From Terriglobales bacterium (GTDB lineage: Bacteria; Acidobacteriota; Terriglobia; Terriglobales; Acidobacteriaceae): DNA of 64,000 nucleotides. Where the stretch lies: the NCBI GenBank assembly GCA_035651995.1, contig DASRER010000038.1, positions 1 through 64,000 on the forward strand, read 5' to 3'. Shown here in pieces: positions 8,256 to 16,109 of the stretch (the stretch's first letter is position 1; every line of letters starts with the position of its first letter). The position numbers were made by a program, and so were the translations under genes. Under the pieces are notes generated by a model. The model made no database searches. It was not told the DNA's origin and saw only the letters and a list, made by a program, of their open reading frames with translations.

Positions 8256-8642
8256 TCAGGCGGCCGGAGCCGAACTCCACTGCAAACGGCTGCTGACGGC
8301 TCGTGACGTTTGCCGGGATTCAGAGGCTTTCGTCACGTACTTGTCTGCTGGCTTCGGCCCTTCAGTAGTCGCTTCCGAACTGCTGCTCAAGAGGATGATC
8401 GCCATTTCCGGCCGGATGCGTCGCATTGCCGAGGCCAGAGCAGCTCCGGGCATGGCGGGCATTTCGCAATCAACAATGGCGAGCGACACCGGCTCGCGGC
8501 GGACCAGTTCCAGGGCGGTCTTCACGTCACTGGTAGCGGCCACGTCGCATCGGCAGGCCATCAGCACTTCCACCAGCCCCTGCAGGAACACCAGGTCATC
8601 GTCCACGCAGAGAACCATGCTCTTGTTCGCCACGTCAGCCAT
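8256..8642 (-). CDS. Stand-alone receiver (CheY-like) response regulator
   Basis: 128 aa from ATG 8642, preceded by AGAAGGGG. A longer frame exists upstream but lacks a ribosome site and family character. The receiver core is present: acidic pocket CVDDD, phospho-acceptor Asp in LAIVDCEMP, a Ser in the LLSSSS switch, and Lys in DKYVTKAS. No output domain follows the receiver; the tail is a short Ser/Arg-rich stretch. It opens a signalling cluster with four further regulators and one histidine kinase within 6 kb. Its cognate kinase is not evident. Confidence 0.85.
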   Translation of the reverse strand: MADVANKSMVLCVDDDLVFLQGLVEVLMACRCDVAATSDVKTALELVRREPVSLAIVDCEMPAMPGAALASAMRRIRPEMAIILLSSSSEATTEGPKPADKYVTKASESRQTSRAVSSRLQWSSAPAA

Positions 8643-9235
8643 AGCACGCCCCTTCTGACCGGAACTCCCTTGCTCTCCCGTGTCGCCTGCGAGAGCTGCA
8701 AGGTGACGATGACTCTGCTCCTGAATCGCGGTTTGAGAAACACGCAGTTGTCGGTAATACGCAGGCCCGAACAATTTCCCGGTCAATCTCCGGACCGCGC
8801 CGGAAGGCCGGCAGTTGCCGCTCCCGAAGTTCTCCGGGTGCTCAATGTCGGCCGGATTACCGATTGGAGAAAAGTGCGCAACAGGCTAAACATTCGATCG
8901 CGACTTAGGTCACTCACGATGCTGTTGCAATGGGCGCCGCAGACTGATTCTGACTGAGTTGCTCCTGATTGCGCCTTGAATCGCAGGGGCGCGCGCGACA
9001 AAGTTTCGCCGCCTGGAGGTCGCAGCATCCAACTTTGCGGGCCCGAACCGGGCGCTCTGCTTCCACTTCGCAGGCGGGCGCTCGTCCGGTGCTCTCGATT
9101 TCAGACGGTCCGACTGCCGTTGGCCCGCACCCGAGAGCCGGGTCTAAGGGATTCGGGCATCCGTAGTTCTTCGGGTGCGACATCCCGGAGGCGGCCGTTC
9201 TAGTATGCATAAGTCACCGCTACCGAAGGCGCCCG
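8643..9235. other. 593-base divergent intergenic region between two response regulators
   Basis: It separates the minus-strand receiver gene from the plus-strand NarL-type gene and must hold both promoters, though no strong sigma-70 pair stands out. An 8-bp perfect inverted repeat GCACCCGA (9127-9134) / TCGGGTGC (9171-9178) lies about 60 bases before the ATG at 9236 and could be an operator or leader hairpin. Short frames here have no support. Confidence 0.4.
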
Positions 9236-9898
9236 ATGCGGATCCGAGTCGTACTGGCCGATGATCATCAGGTTCTAACCGAGGGACTCCGCGGTCTGCT
9301 CAGCCCCCGCTGCGAGGTCGTGGGAGTGGCAACCACTGGCCGAGAGCTGGTCGAGATGGTCCATGCCACCACACCCGACGTTGCCATCACCGATGTCTCG
9401 ATGCCTCTGCTCAACGGCCTCGACGCCATCCGCCAGATTCAGCGCGGCAGCGGCATACGCACAAAGTTCATTCTGCTGACCATGCACGCCGATGTTTCGC
9501 TGGTAGTGGAAGCCTTTCGCGCAGGGGCCTCGGCGTACGTGTTGAAGCATTCGGCGAGCAGCGAGCTGGCGGTGGCCATTGATTCGGTCTTGCGCGGACG
9601 CGCCTACGTCAGCCCCGCGCTTCCCACCGATGTTCTGACGGTTTTGGCGGAGGCTGCCCGTCACCGCAGCTCGGAGGGCAGCAAATTGACGCGCCGCCAG
9701 CGCGAAGTTCTGCAGCTGGTGGCTGAAGGCAAGGCGATGAAGGAAGTCGCCGCGACGCTGGGAATCTCAGTGCGCACGGCGGAGTCCTACAAGTACGAAA
9801 TCATGCACTCGCTCGGGCTCCACTCCAACGCGGAGCTTGTGCAGTTCGCCATTCGCATCGGCCTTATCACGGTGCAGCCGATCACGCCGGCAGCGTAA
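9236..9898 (+). CDS. NarL/FixJ-family response regulator (REC + LuxR HTH)
   Basis: 220 aa. The N-terminal receiver has RVVLADDHQVL (acid pocket), phospho-acceptor Asp in VAITDVSMP, Thr in ILLTMHAD and Lys in AYVLKHSA. The C-terminal LuxR helix-turn-helix is LTRRQREVLQLVAEGKAMKEVAATLGIS followed by VRTAESYKYEIMHSLGL. It is strongly similar to the products of 9947-10612 and 13422-14066, so local duplication is likely. The neighbouring MASE1 kinase (10710-12329) has the HisKA_3 type that pairs with this regulator class, but which regulator it phosphorylates cannot be read from sequence. Confidence 0.93.
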   Translation: MRIRVVLADDHQVLTEGLRGLLSPRCEVVGVATTGRELVEMVHATTPDVAITDVSMPLLNGLDAIRQIQRGSGIRTKFILLTMHADVSLVVEAFRAGASAYVLKHSASSELAVAIDSVLRGRAYVSPALPTDVLTVLAEAARHRSSEGSKLTRRQREVLQLVAEGKAMKEVAATLGISVRTAESYKYEIMHSLGLHSNAELVQFAIRIGLITVQPITPAA

Positions 9899-9946
9899 GC
9901 CCTTGCCGCTTCACCCTGGTTGCCGAACCGGCAACGATGCAAGCAC

Positions 9947-10612
9947 TCAACGCCACCTGCTGGAGTCGATCGGCGGCGGTACGGTCACCAGCGCGAGTTT
10001 GATCGCGTGCTGAACAAGCTGCGCGTTCGTCCGCAGGCCCAGCGAACGCATCAGCGTGTACTTGTAGAACTCGACCGTGCGGGTGGAAATTCCAAGCAGC
10101 CCGCCGATTTCCTTCATCGTCTTCCCTTCGGCAACGAGCTGCAGCACCTGCCGCTGCCGGCCCGTCGGCTGCCGGCTGTTGCCATGATGGCGCCGCAACT
10201 CGTAGCGGACCGTTTCGAGGTTGATCGGCAGCGAACGGCTCAGATATTGGCGGCCGGCAGACACGGTGGAAACCGCCAAATCGAGTTCCAGCGCACTGCA
10301 CTCCTTCGAAACATAGCCCGATGCTCCCGCCTTGAACGCCGCCAGAATCAGGCTCGGATCACGATGCATGCTCAACACGAGGAACTTCGCGGCGCAGCCC
10401 TCCTTGCGCAACTGGTGGATTGCGTCGAGTCCGTTCACCAGCGGCATGGAAATGTCGAGAATGATCACGTCGGGTTTCTTCTCGCGGGCCAGCTTCAGCA
10501 GTTCCTGTCCGTCAGAAGCAGCGCCCAGGACGGCACACTGGGGTGACAGCAGGCTTGTCAATCCATCGGCCACGACCGCGTGATCATCCGCGAGCAACAC
10601 TTTGACGCGCAT
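9947..10612 (-). CDS. NarL/FixJ-family response regulator (REC + LuxR HTH)
   Basis: 221 aa from ATG 10612, with AAGGAGG correctly placed upstream; the longer open frame overlaps the kinase gene and is not real. The receiver shows KVLLADDHAVV, Asp in VIILDISMP, Ser in LVLSMHRD and Lys in GYVSKECS. The LuxR domain reads PTGRQRQVLQLVAEGKTMKEIGGLLGIS then TRTVEFYKYTLMRSLGL. It lies 97 bases downstream of, and on the same strand as, the MASE1 histidine kinase, so it is the best candidate for that kinase's partner. It is convergent with the regulator at 9236-9898. Confidence 0.93.
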   Translation of the reverse strand: MRVKVLLADDHAVVADGLTSLLSPQCAVLGAASDGQELLKLAREKKPDVIILDISMPLVNGLDAIHQLRKEGCAAKFLVLSMHRDPSLILAAFKAGASGYVSKECSALELDLAVSTVSAGRQYLSRSLPINLETVRYELRRHHGNSRQPTGRQRQVLQLVAEGKTMKEIGGLLGISTRTVEFYKYTLMRSLGLRTNAQLVQHAIKLALVTVPPPIDSSRWR

Positions 10613-10709
10613 GTTCGCCTCCTTGTTTCTCGGACGAAGGGCGTGCCAAATCAAATTGCGGTCTCCTGCGGTGGCGCCCGCAGAGCGACAGTCTATCCCA
10701 CTCTGAACT

Positions 10710-12329
10710 CTATGGCGTGCGGCTTCGCATAGGGGCTGTTGCTTCCAGGTACGTTCCCCGGTTCGGCGACGATACGACATCCAGCGTGCCGCCGACCGCC
10801 CGCATCCGATCACGCATGCTCGCCATTCCAAGATTTCCTGTTTGATCGTCCCGGAAACCAACCCCATCGTCGAGCACGCGCAGAACAATGTTGTCGGCCG
10901 ACGCTTCCAGGTGCACCACGGTATTGCTCGCCTGGCTGTGCTTGCTGATGTTTTGCAGCGCTTCCTGGGCTATGCGGTAGATGCTGAGCGCCACATCCGG
11001 GTCGACGCGCAAGGGAAGGTTGATCTCGGTGAACTGCACGTTCACTCCATCTTCGCTGAACTCCTGGCAGAGGCGGCCCACCGCCGGGCCCAGCCCGATC
11101 AGTTCCACGCGGAACGGATGCAGCCCGTGCGAAAGATCGCGAGTGCGCGAAGCCAGTTCGGAAACCTGCGATTCCAGGCGCTCGAGTCGGTTCTTCAATT
11201 CCGTTCCCACATGCGGCTGCAGATTGTGCAGCTCCAGCCCGATCATGCACAGCTGCTGCAAAAGGTCGTCATGCAGTTCCTGCGCGATTCGCCTGCGTTC
11301 CTGTTCTTGCGCCGTGATCAGCTTGGCGCTCGTCTCACGCAGGCTCTCCTCCGTACGCCGGGTGCTCGCCAATAACCCGCAAAGGACCACCAGCGGAACA
11401 CTGACCACGATCAGAAGCAGCTGCAGCGACGTAACGTTGGGAGCGACTGCTTCGTTGAAGGCCGGACCGGCCGCGCGGAGAACAAACGTCAGCGAAAGCG
11501 CGCAGACCAGCGTCATCGACGTGCCCAGACCGCCGATTCCGAACCGCAGCGCCGCCCACAGCAGCAACGGGAACGGCAGATAGATCAGCACATGCTCTGC
11601 AAGCGGAATCGTGGTGGACGAACCAAAGACCGTCACGGTTAAGGCCGCCAGAATCGAGAGGAGCGCCGCCGCCTCGGTGACACGCGCCAGTGACGGCCGG
11701 GTCCGCGCTGCTGCCGCTCGTGCGGTCCCCACGATGGCGGGGACGATGGTTACTTGCGCCAGCGCATTCGACAAGAATCGGCTCTGCCAGAGCGTCCAGA
11801 AGCGATGTCCCACTCCGGTTGCCAGCACCGCTCCGGTATCCACGAATGATGTGACCAGCGGCGCGATGAAAGCGCCGACCAACAGGAACTCGAGCGTGCC
11901 GCGGATACCTTCCAGCGGGGACCGGCTGAATCGCCGCACCAGGAATGCGCCGAGCAGCGCCTCGCCGGTATTGCCTGCGAACCATCCCAGCGAGGTAGCG
12001 AAGGGCACGCCGCGCGCCAACTGCATCGAAAAGTGGGCTGGAACCACGGCGGCGAGCGCCAAAGGCCACATGCGGTACGGCATCAACAGCAGCGCACCCA
12101 GCAGGATCGCATTCGGTGGCCAATAAATCGAAATCGGAGTACCCGGCGGCGTGAGCGCAAAGCCGAGCTCGGACCCCAGGTAGTATCCGACACCGACCGC
12201 TGCCGCTGCCGCAATCTGCAGGTAGACGCTGCTGCCCACCGCCAAACGATCCAGGCGTTCACGCACCCCCGTGACCGTCTTGAGCGAAATGGGTGCTTCA
12301 CGTGGCCGGCTCATCTGTCCCGAACTCAA
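10710..12329 (-). CDS. MASE1-domain sensor histidine kinase (HisKA_3 / HATPase_c)
   Basis: 539 aa. Residues ~35-320 form a MASE1-type membrane sensor with about eight to ten helices, including the typical GSELGFALTPPGTPISIYWPPNAILLGALLL and GNTGEALLGAFLVRRF. After a short linker comes the dimerisation/phosphotransfer segment ITAQEQERRRIAQELHDDLLQQ, with the phospho-accepting His at about 354 (NarX/DesK class). The ATPase domain has the N box in YRIAQEALQNISKHSQA and G boxes in LDDGVGF and GNLGMASMRDRMRAVGG. It probably senses a membrane or small-molecule signal and phosphorylates the NarL-type regulator encoded just downstream. Confidence 0.93.
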   Translation of the reverse strand: MSSGQMSRPREAPISLKTVTGVRERLDRLAVGSSVYLQIAAAAAVGVGYYLGSELGFALTPPGTPISIYWPPNAILLGALLLMPYRMWPLALAAVVPAHFSMQLARGVPFATSLGWFAGNTGEALLGAFLVRRFSRSPLEGIRGTLEFLLVGAFIAPLVTSFVDTGAVLATGVGHRFWTLWQSRFLSNALAQVTIVPAIVGTARAAAARTRPSLARVTEAAALLSILAALTVTVFGSSTTIPLAEHVLIYLPFPLLLWAALRFGIGGLGTSMTLVCALSLTFVLRAAGPAFNEAVAPNVTSLQLLLIVVSVPLVVLCGLLASTRRTEESLRETSAKLITAQEQERRRIAQELHDDLLQQLCMIGLELHNLQPHVGTELKNRLERLESQVSELASRTRDLSHGLHPFRVELIGLGPAVGRLCQEFSEDGVNVQFTEINLPLRVDPDVALSIYRIAQEALQNISKHSQASNTVVHLEASADNIVLRVLDDGVGFRDDQTGNLGMASMRDRMRAVGGTLDVVSSPNRGTYLEATAPMRSRTP

Positions 12330-12509
12330 CTTTCAACAGCTTCGCCTGCTGCTATTCCCGCACCTTCAACCCAACCGCCCGGTGATTCTTCGACGGCCCG
12401 CCGGGTTGAAGGTTACCGCGGTCACATGGTCGGGCCCGCCCGGTAACCACTCTGCTCTGCGCCGGTAATCTGGCGGTGACATTGGTCCTGAACTAACGTA
12501 CGGCCGGTA

Positions 12510-12926
12510 ATGCTGATTCGCGCCATCATTGCCGACGACCACGAGGAGTTTCGCCGGCGAATATATTCCGAATTGGCCCCGCAATTCGACGTCGTTGCTG
12601 TCGTCGAATCGGGCGAGGAAGCGTTGCGCGAGGTGAAGCGCCTCCGGCCCGACGTCGCTGTTCTTGACCTCAACATGGGCCCGCTAAACGGTATCGACGT
12701 GATTCGAACACTCGTGGCCGAGCAAACGCCCGTCGCCATCGTCGTGGTCAGCGCCGACGCCGATCCTCTTTCCGCCCAAGCGGCGCTCTCATCGGGCGCC
12801 GCCGCCTTCGTTGTGAAATCGCGCCTCTCCGACGATCTTAAGACCGCGATCGAGCGAGCGCTCCGCCGCGTGTCGTTCGTTTCCCCTGGCGTGCTCGATG
12901 GAGCACCCCACAGCGACCGTCGCTAA
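12510..12926 (+). CDS. Stand-alone receiver response regulator
   Basis: 138 aa from ATG 12510. The receiver domain covers nearly the whole protein: IIADDHEEF, phospho-acceptor Asp in VAVLDLNMGPLNG, Ser in VVVSADAD, and Lys in AFVVKSRLS. The last ~20 residues (VSFVSPGVLDGAPHSDRR) look like the linker that normally leads to a LuxR domain, so this may be a NarL-type regulator that has lost its DNA-binding half. It is divergent from the MASE1 kinase with a 180-base spacer. A structured hairpin lies 25 bases after its stop. Confidence 0.85.
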   Translation: MLIRAIIADDHEEFRRRIYSELAPQFDVVAVVESGEEALREVKRLRPDVAVLDLNMGPLNGIDVIRTLVAEQTPVAIVVVSADADPLSAQAALSSGAAAFVVKSRLSDDLKTAIERALRRVSFVSPGVLDGAPHSDRR

Positions 12927-13421
12927 AGCCCCATCAGTATCACCCGTCCGTCCCTGGGGCCATAAGCCGTAGAAATACGGTGGCTTTGGCTGCCCGGGAA
13001 ACGCCGCCTTGCAATCCGTTCCAAACTTCCCTATGCCAGCCCTCCTTCTAACACCCTTGCTACCAATTAGTTACGTCCAGCATACGACACCCGCTTGGCG
13101 CGACGGAGCGCACCTCTTCCGCGAATGCGCCATGTTACGCAACTAGGTTCTTGCCGGTGGCTGAATTCCAGGTTGTCCGAAAGCAATCAGCCTGCCAGTG
13201 TGATTACTATGATTACAACTGCTGCTGTCCCGTAGCGCCAACGCGGTACTTTCGCGGGTTGCCGATGTAGGAGGTCACACGATAGTTGTCACGTATTTTC
13301 TACCTGCTGCATGGCATTTCTGCGGAGTAACGTCCACTGACCTTTTCCGGATACAGAGGGCCTTACCACCGTGCGTAGTCTCAACACCGGCCGCTGAAGT
13401 CTCTTTCCGATCGGAGGGCCG
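12927..13421. other. 495-base intergenic region
   Basis: Apart from the hairpin at 12951-13001 I see no coding frame or clear promoter. The stretch 13030-13260 is less GC-rich than flanking genes and may carry regulatory sites for the regulator at 13422. Confidence 0.4.
12951..13001 (+). ncRNA. Candidate structured RNA element / hairpin with GAAA tetraloop
   Basis: The apical stem CCGTA-GAAA-TACGG (12967-12980) is closed by GCCA/TGGC (12959-12962 / 12981-12984) across a small asymmetric loop. An outer stem can form between TCCC..GGGC and GCCCGGGA, giving a nested rod. There is no T-run afterwards, so it is not a classic terminator. The minus strand contains GCCAAAGCCACCG, which resembles but does not match the GCAAAGCCAC core of GEMM-I riboswitches. 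The rest of 12927-13421 holds no gene. Class unknown. Confidence 0.35.
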
Positions 13422-14066
13422 GTGCAAAGACCTCGCATCCTTATCGCTGACGAACAAACCCTCATCGTCGAGGCGCTCAGCTCCCTGATCGCCTCTTATG
13501 CCCAGGTAGTCGGGATCGCTCAGAATGGCCGCTCGCTGCTCGAGAAGGTTGTAAGGCTGCGGCCTGATGTGGTTCTGCTCGACCTCGCCATGCCGCTACT
13601 GACCGGTAGTGACGCTGCCCAGCGCGCAAAAGAAGAAGTACCTTCGGCGAAGTTTATCGTGCTGACGGCGATCGAGGATCCGCGCATTGCCGCGTCGGCG
13701 CTGCGCACATGGGCTTCGGGATATGTGCTCAAGCGCTCGTCAGCCGCGGAGCTTCAGAGCGCGATGAGCGACGTGCTCCGCGGGCACTCCTATGTCACTC
13801 CGCGAATGGTGATCGCACTCGAGCAGCAGTTCATTCGCGATCCAAACCTCAAGCCGCACGGTCTTACCGTTCGCCAGCGCGAGGTGGTCCAACTGCTTGC
13901 TGAAGGACGGACCATGAAGGAGGCGGCGAGCATTCTTCAAATCACCCCGCGTACCATCGCGTTTCACAAGTACCGCGTCATGGAGGAGTTCAGACTGCAT
14001 TCCACGTCGGACCTCGTCCGATTTGCGATTCGCGAGCACATGATCGCGGTTTCGGCGCATTCTTGA
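13422..14066 (+). CDS. NarL/FixJ-family response regulator (REC + LuxR HTH)
   Basis: 214 aa from a GTG start preceded by TCGGAGGG. The receiver has RILIADEQTL (Asp-Glu instead of the usual Asp-Asp pair), phospho-acceptor Asp in VVLLDLAMP, Thr in IVLTAIED and Lys in GYVLKRSS. The LuxR domain reads LTVRQREVVQLLAEGRTMKEAASILQIT then PRTIAFHKYRVMEEFRL. It is the third close paralog in the cluster and has no kinase gene beside it. The sequence just downstream is a decayed sensor N-terminus, so its former partner may have been lost. Confidence 0.92.
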   Translation: MQRPRILIADEQTLIVEALSSLIASYAQVVGIAQNGRSLLEKVVRLRPDVVLLDLAMPLLTGSDAAQRAKEEVPSAKFIVLTAIEDPRIAASALRTWASGYVLKRSSAAELQSAMSDVLRGHSYVTPRMVIALEQQFIRDPNLKPHGLTVRQREVVQLLAEGRTMKEAASILQITPRTIAFHKYRVMEEFRLHSTSDLVRFAIREHMIAVSAHS

Positions 14067-14096
14067 AGCGGGCGGGCGCTTCTAGGAAGAGTTCCC

Positions 14097-14289
14097 ATGA
14101 AGCTGGACATCTCACTGCCGCTTACTCCTCGTGCGATCGCGACGCGGCTTGCAGGGCTCTACATTCTCTTGTCTGCCCTGTGGGTGTCCCTGTCCGACTG
14201 GATCCTGCACGGTCTCTATTTTTTTCGAAGCGCCGCGCATCCTGTGGACACTAGAGCTTGCCAAGGGCTTGATCTGCGTCTCGCAATGA
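14097..14289 (+). pseudogene. Frameshifted, truncated N-terminus of a membrane sensor protein
   Basis: ATG 14097 opens a frame with RLAGLYILLSALWVSLSDWILHGL, the first transmembrane segment typical of PAS/GGDEF/histidine-kinase sensors of the (L)xxLWxxxSDxxL type. At a run of seven T (14219-14225) the original frame is lost. Removing one T restores FFEAPRILWTLELAKGLICVSQ, matching the second conserved piece of such proteins (the KGxxFV-like block), and then a stop is reached at 14287-14289. So this is the first ~60 codons of a sensor with a one-base insertion and no body. It lies 30 bases after a NarL-type regulator. Family recognition is from motif memory. Confidence 0.55.
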
Positions 14290-14329
14290 TTGACGACGTG
14301 CTCTTCAAACGGAAAGCGAGCCGAAAACC

Positions 14330-14566
14330 TCAGGCTGCCCTTCGCTCGTAGGCGCCCGTTTTGGTTGACTCGCGGAGGTCCGCCTCGATCCTTGACGGCA
14401 GCGCCCGGACCCAATCATCGATGTCGCTGGAGAGCGCAACTACTCCGGTGCGCAGATGCATGTTCGGCCGGCGAACCGGAAGACCCCTAAGCTCCCAACG
14501 CTGCACGGTTCGCACACCTCTCCCGAGATACTGGGCTATCTGTTTCCACCCGTTGAGCACCATCAT
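14330..14566 (-). CDS. Small helix-turn-helix protein (Acidobacteria-type, excisionase/MerR-like fold)
   Basis: 78 aa from ATG 14566, chosen over a longer upstream frame because GAGG sits at the right distance and the domain begins at once. The sequence NGWKQIAQYLGRGVRTVQRWELRGLPVRRP, then SSDIDDWVRA, is a compact winged-HTH module. In Acidobacteria it often occurs at the N-terminus of longer regulators with TPR or periplasmic domains. Here only the HTH plus a short charged tail remains, so it may be a stand-alone DNA-binding protein or a truncated regulator. It lies in a debris-rich stretch. Confidence 0.65.
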   Translation of the reverse strand: MMVLNGWKQIAQYLGRGVRTVQRWELRGLPVRRPNMHLRTGVVALSSDIDDWVRALPSRIEADLRESTKTGAYERRAA

Positions 14567-14715
14567 GGGAAACCTCGCTGTGGCTGGTTCAGGACGCATG
14601 TTCCGAGTTACAGCCCTGCTGCGGGGTCCGTCAACTCGTAAAACTACGTACCCGGCGGATAACCCAAAGCTATCGAAGTCGCTGAACGTAAGGCTGGGCG
14701 TGGATCGAAACTGCC

Positions 14716-14901
14716 TCAACGGATCACCTCGAAACCGACCATGTCCTTGCCGTACAGGCAGTTAGGAAATGGCTGAGCGCAAACCGCGAGCAACGCGCCG
14801 GCCAGCCATCCAACGAGCGATTGCCGACCGCCCATGGTGCTGACCAGGAGCGGCAACGTGATGAATGGCCCTATCCCGGCCATCTGCACCACGTTCGCCA
14901 C
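14716..14901 (-). pseudogene. N-terminal fragment of an APC-family amino-acid permease
   Basis: The 61-residue frame (ANVVQMAGIGPFITLPLLVSTMGGRQSLVGWLAGALLAVC) matches the first two helices of APC-superfamily permeases, which have a conserved GIGPFI-type motif. The match ends after about 43 residues, where LVWSELGAAMPGSGG-like sequence would be expected; instead there is QPFPNCLYGKDMV and a stop. The frame is open upstream only to about 14940. It is a relic, not a functional transporter. Confidence 0.5.
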
Positions 14902-15014
14902 ACATACTCCAGCGCGCGATGCGCCGTCAGCCGTGCTTCAGGTGAAGGAATGGCCTTCGCGTACGGCAATATCTGTGGGCTATTGCAGGCGGTGAACGCG
15001 CAGGCCTGGTCGCG

Positions 15015-16073
15015 CTACGGCAACGGCGCGCTGTCCGCGGACAGCCTCGCCGGCAAGGGACGGTACCCGCTGCGGGTGCGCACGCGATACTTGCTCAGCG
15101 CCGGCCCCTTCAGCTTCACCGTAATGGCGCGCCATCCGCGGTTCGGGTTCGGTTGCGGGTAGTAGCTGAGCGAGTAGAGATGCGCGAGGTCGTCGCGGAT
15201 GGACGCGAAGGCGTCGCGCTGGTCCTTCCAGTTACGCGCGAAGTACGCCTTGCCGCCGGTGGCGGCGCTCATGCGCTCGAACACCGCGCTCGAGGCCGGA
15301 TCCTGCTTGGCCTCGCGCGTGCTGATCATGTAGATGGGGATTCCTTCCGACTGCGCCAGTTCGCCCACGTCTTCCGGCGCGACCATGCTCGAGTTGTCCG
15401 GCCCGTTGGAAAACACGACGACGACCTTGCGCCCGGTGTACTGGCTCGCGTCCTTCAGGGTAAGCAGCAGCGCGTTGTACAGCGCGGCATTGTCGCCCGC
15501 CGTCGTCGAGCGCGCGCCATGCAGCACCGTGCCTCGGTCCGGCGTGAGCAGCGCATCGCGCGATAGGTCGCGGCTGTAGGAGTAGAACGCCACGCGGTCC
15601 GGGCCCTGCAGCGAGCGCACGAATTCGGCGATCGCGTCCTGCGCGAACACGAAGCCGCGATACATGTAGTTGCTCTTGTCGAAGAGGATAAAAACGCTCG
15701 CGCCTGCCATGGCGTCGCTGAGCGTGGGCGTGGTGGCGGCGGCTTGCGTGATGGCGTCGGCGCGTGAAGAGCGCGCGGTCAGCCTGGCGCCGCCTTCGCT
15801 GCGGTCAATATCGGCCACGCGGCGCGCTGCCTCGTCGCCCTCGGCGAATGTCGCGAGCGTCTGCGGAATATTGTCTTCGCTCACCGCGAAGTCCCACGGA
15901 CGCAGCCCCGTCACGTAGTCGCCCTTGCTGTCGGTCACCGCCACATTCAGCTGCACCATGTCCACTTCCACGCGGATGCTGGTGCGCGGGCCTTGCGCCC
16001 GCGATGCGACCGGATCGGTCAACAGCCCCGGCGACAACAACACGAGAACGATCGCGATGCTTCTCTTGTTCAT
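15015..16073 (-). CDS. Secreted VWFA-related domain protein
   Basis: 352 aa. A signal peptide (KRSIAIVLVLLSPGLLTDPVASRAQ) is followed by a beta-rich segment (IRVEVDMVQLNVAVTDSKGDYVTGLRPWDFAVSED) and a von Willebrand A-like domain at ~120-320. This order is typical of the VWFA-related proteins that are numerous in Acidobacteria. The metal-site motif is ILFDKSNYM, where the usual DxSxS has Tyr in place of the second Ser. Later blocks VVVVFSNGPDNSS and GIPIYMISTRE are conserved. It lies 36 bases downstream of, and co-directional with, the 1021-aa lipoprotein gene, so the two may be co-transcribed. Confidence 0.88.
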   Translation of the reverse strand: MNKRSIAIVLVLLSPGLLTDPVASRAQGPRTSIRVEVDMVQLNVAVTDSKGDYVTGLRPWDFAVSEDNIPQTLATFAEGDEAARRVADIDRSEGGARLTARSSRADAITQAAATTPTLSDAMAGASVFILFDKSNYMYRGFVFAQDAIAEFVRSLQGPDRVAFYSYSRDLSRDALLTPDRGTVLHGARSTTAGDNAALYNALLLTLKDASQYTGRKVVVVFSNGPDNSSMVAPEDVGELAQSEGIPIYMISTREAKQDPASSAVFERMSAATGGKAYFARNWKDQRDAFASIRDDLAHLYSLSYYPQPNPNRGWRAITVKLKGPALSKYRVRTRSGYRPLPARLSADSAPLP

Positions 16074-16109
16074 GAGTCACTCTGTCCGAACGTAAGGCCC
16101 GCGGGCCGA

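Noticed and set aside
8022-8306. Open frame of 94 codons after the SYLF gene
   Set aside because: There is no ribosome site, Ala/Arg-rich composition typical of chance frames in GC-rich DNA, and it overlaps the end of the receiver gene on the other strand.
9030-9070. CCGAACCGGGCGCTCTG string resembling part of an antisense tRNA
   Set aside because: No cloverleaf can be completed on either strand.
12951-13010. GEMM-I-like core (GCCAAAGCCACCG) on the minus strand
   Set aside because: The core has an extra base, the partner helix and tetraloop receptor are not visible, and on that strand no gene follows. Kept only as an unclassified hairpin.
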